The notes beneath the pieces are model-generated. The model did no database searches and was not told where the DNA came from. It saw only the letters and a list, made by a program, of their open reading frames with translations. Both the position numbers and the translations under genes were made by a program. From Bacillota bacterium (GTDB lineage: Bacteria > Bacillota > Clostridia > Tissierellales > Gottschalkiaceae), in the NCBI GenBank assembly GCA_023420895.1, contig JAEZUY010000040.1, forward strand, positions 46,658 through 110,657: a stretch of DNA of 64,000 bases. The letters are read 5' to 3'. Of the stretch, positions 62,187 to 64,000 are shown piece after piece. Numbering within the stretch: the stretch's first letter is position 1; each line of letters starts with the position of its first letter.

Positions 62187-63544
62187 ATGAAAGACTATAT
62201 AAAACTAATGATTAGAAAATACTGGAAGAAACTTTTAATAGCCGCATTAATAATTTCTGCTGTTTCATTCAGTTATATGAAAGGTGAAGTTAAAACTGCA
62301 GAGAATTTCTTCCATTATGCAAAAGCAGTTCATCAGCTGAAGGATGAAGGATATACTTTATGGGAGGAAATGAACTTAGAAGAAACAGATGAGCCGGAGA
62401 GTATCGATGACACTGAAAAAATGAAAAAAGCGAGAATCTATAGCGACAAGATTGAGAATTTGAGAAAAGAATTTGAACTCAGAAACGACGAAACTAATCT
62501 TGAAGATCTGGACAATATAAGAAGAGATATGGAAGAAATGAGAAAAATGACGGATGAAAAAATTCCTTACTATTATTACAGCTGGGCTGCAAATATAATT
62601 CTTGAACCGGGAGCCGATAAAGAAAATGAATTCAGATACGGAAAAAAGATAAGTGAAGAAGGAACGAAGATAAATCTTCTAAAAAGAAATATTCCTATAT
62701 CAGCATCATCGATTCTGAGCTATGTGACGGCATTTTCATTCATAGCGGCTGCGCTCAGCACCTGTATAGAATCGATGACTAGATATAAATTCTTTGATGA
62801 AAGTCTACCGATTTCAAAGAGGAAGAAATTCTTAAGTAAAGTCACAGGAAATATTATAATGACTTTTGTATATACAGTAATTGTATTTTTTTCAGGAGTG
62901 ATAATCTATAGGACTTCATCATTCGGAAATATAATCGACTATACAAAAATGCCTGTGCTTTTAATTTATATTCTGATGATGTCCGCATCTATTTCAGCGC
63001 TGTTCACGCTTATAGGGAGTTTCTGCGGAAATATTATAAGCTATATACCGTCAGCATTTATGGGATTTTTAGGACTTCTCGGAATAATATTTCCATTTGT
63101 TCAGGCAGAGGTTTTTTCAGAGGCATAGACTTTGCATTTATAGCTGAAAACAAGCAGCTGATTCTAGGGAATCTATATGAAAAAGCAGGAGAGATGGATT
63201 TCTTGAGCCATGCAGGAATGGTGGGGGCAGAGTATTCATTCATACAGATGCTCATCTTCACTCTTGTATCTCTGGCAATAATTATAGGAATTGGAATGTT
63301 CATAGCAGACCGTTTAGAAAATGAAAGAAGAGGAATGTTCTATATGAACAAGACTATAAGTAAAATATATTATATTGTCGCGATAATTTTCTCTAATACT
63401 ATAGTGCTGCTGATATTTTTCAGTTTTGTGATTTTAACTAATTCGCTTATAATAACTGTCATAAAGATAATTTTCTATCTGGTGATTACTGCAGTATTTG
63501 CACTTATATACAGATATCTATTTAGGATAAGACTGAGTGCATAG
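62187..63544 (+). pseudogene. ABC-2-type permease paralogue, frame broken at a T6 run
   Basis: Paralogue of the permease at 59533: helix 1, a charged extracytoplasmic domain (~30-165), ISKRKKFLSK, and the shared ENERRGMFYMN near the end. The first frame stops at 63128 after AEVFSEA. One more T in GTTTTTTC (63112-63117) would continue FRGIDFAFIAENKQLILGNL into the frame that ends at 63544. The phase is wrong for a two-tRNA slippery heptamer, so mutation, phase variation, transcriptional slippage or read error are the options. Start ATG 62187 has AAAGGGG eight bases before it. Confidence 0.75.
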
Positions 63545-63899
63545 AAAATTTGCACTATAGAACAGATATATTTAATATAGAAATCTTTAGTATTCTGATA
63601 AAATCTGGTATTTAGAGTTAGACTATATAAAGATTAAATATACATTTAAAAATGAATAGAGAGACAAAATTCAACCCGGACGCTTTTAAAAGAAGTGTTC
63701 GGGTTTTTAAATACAAAGCCTGCAAAGTATAGGCAATAACAATTATTAAGAAATACAAAGGGTGTTATAATGAAAATAGAGAAGGAATACGTTTCCTTAA
63801 AGATAAAACGCTTAATGAGAATTGTTTTGAATAAATACATATAATTTTTATATAAAGATAAATATTTTCATTAAAAATGCGTAATACGGTAAAAAACCG
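63545..63899. other. Intergenic region after the ABC operon
   Basis: AT-rich, contains the operon terminator at 63673-63708. No supported gene; a 64-codon minus-strand frame at 63646-63840 has no ribosome site or family resemblance. Confidence 0.6.
63673..63708 (+). terminator. Terminator of the ABC operon
   Basis: AACCCGGAC / GTTCGGGTT (9 bp, one G-U), then T5. About 130 bases past the last permease stop. Confidence 0.85.
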
Positions 63900-63993
63900 T
63901 TGACATAACCTACCTTTTAAATTAAGAACTGGCCGTTTTCAGCAGCTGAAACCCCTTAATAATTTCAGCGCTGGAGACGGCCTTATATTTTTT
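63900..63993 (+). promoter_or_regulatory. TTGACA box followed by a 20-bp hairpin and U-tract
   Basis: TTGACA (63900-63905) with a weak TAAGAA 17 bases on. Then a hairpin of 20 pairs with a single bulged A: 5' arm 63931-63951 (GGCCGTTTTCAGC...), 3' arm 63963-63982 (...GACGGCC), followed by TTATATTTTTT. Terminator-like, but not next to a gene end; the downstream gene is outside the window. Attenuator, small RNA, or terminator of an opposite or unseen gene. Confidence 0.5.
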
Positions 63994-64000
63994 ATGAGAT

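Noticed and set aside
63120..63130. Programmed -1 slippage in the second permease
   Set aside because: The T-run is in the wrong phase (T TTT TCA), so the A-site tRNA could not re-pair; mutation or length variation is simpler.
1..64000. Integrated phage, insertion sequence, rRNA or tRNA genes
   Set aside because: No transposase, integrase, structural phage gene, tRNA cloverleaf or rRNA-like stretch was recognised; composition is uniform across the window.

Overview
The window is AT-rich and tightly packed. Arginine is written almost only as AGA and isoleucine very often as ATA. GTG and TTG starts are common and Shine-Dalgarno (SD) sequences are strong. Its gene families and order are those of an anaerobic, low-GC Firmicute: uvrB/uvrA/uvrC-hprK, murB-rapZ-glmR(yvcK)-whiA-ptsH-dnaE-pfkA-pyk, alr-mazF, DUF5693-csaB-tagA, and a one-piece pyruvate:ferredoxin oxidoreductase. 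A member of the anaerobic Clostridia/Tissierellia is my best guess; the genus cannot be fixed from sequence reading alone. No rRNA or tRNA gene was recognised.

Regions. 1-6.5 kb: a folB-folK fusion cut by the window edge, mtaD, glnA, an unusual acpS-nnrD fusion, alr, and mazF preceded by a tiny overlapping ORF instead of a normal antitoxin. 6.5-14.2 kb: an envelope operon (DUF5693 membrane protein, pyruvyltransferase CsaB, TagA-type glycosyltransferase), then a split transketolase and a membrane-anchored GH26-like glycosidase. 14.2-19.9 kb: 5-formyl-THF cyclo-ligase (minus strand), a PcsB/CwlO-like NlpC/P60 hydrolase behind WalR-like boxes, CtpA protease and UvrB. 20-27.7 kb: UvrA, a nitroreductase, UvrC, HprK and a PHP phosphatase. 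27.7-31.5 kb: PFOR with a promoter flanked by three GTATAC palindromes. 31.7-44.8 kb: the murB to pyk cluster joining wall synthesis, carbon-flux control, division control, replication and glycolysis, interrupted by two minus-strand genes (a TIM-barrel protein and an Na+/H+ antiporter). 45-51 kb: a secreted phosphodiester glycosidase with stalk repeats, and a two-subunit ABC exporter in which both subunits are frameshifted. 51.3-59.5 kb: a LysR regulator, a YxjG-like methyltransferase, YbjQ, an AbgT transporter, DUF3784, an orphan three-repeat CRISPR remnant, a voltage-gated K+ channel, a SAM methyltransferase and RbsD. 59.5-64 kb: a YtrA-type GntR/ABC operon whose two paralogous permeases are both split between frames.

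How it fits together. Much of the window links cell-wall construction (Alr, MurB, GlmR, RapZ, CsaB, TagA, NlpC/P60, CtpA) with glycolytic flux sensing (HPr, HprK, PfkA, Pyk). A looser one-carbon/folate theme runs through FolBK, MTHFS, the YxjG-like enzyme, AbgT and MtaD.

The most unusual signal is translational. Two consecutive genes (transketolase C-half and the GH26 protein) carry related leaders in which a strong SD is followed one base later by a stable hairpin and only then by the start codon. ptsH has the same layout and mazF may have a looser version. If the hairpin folds, SD and start come to near-normal distance. In the GH26 case this layout points to an AUA start codon. Other notable signals are a dnaX-type slippery heptamer joining the two halves of one ABC permease, promoter-proximal hairpins with U-tracts in front of uvrA and abgT and at the window's right end, and a concentration of single-base frameshifts in ABC transporter genes while all long housekeeping genes are intact.
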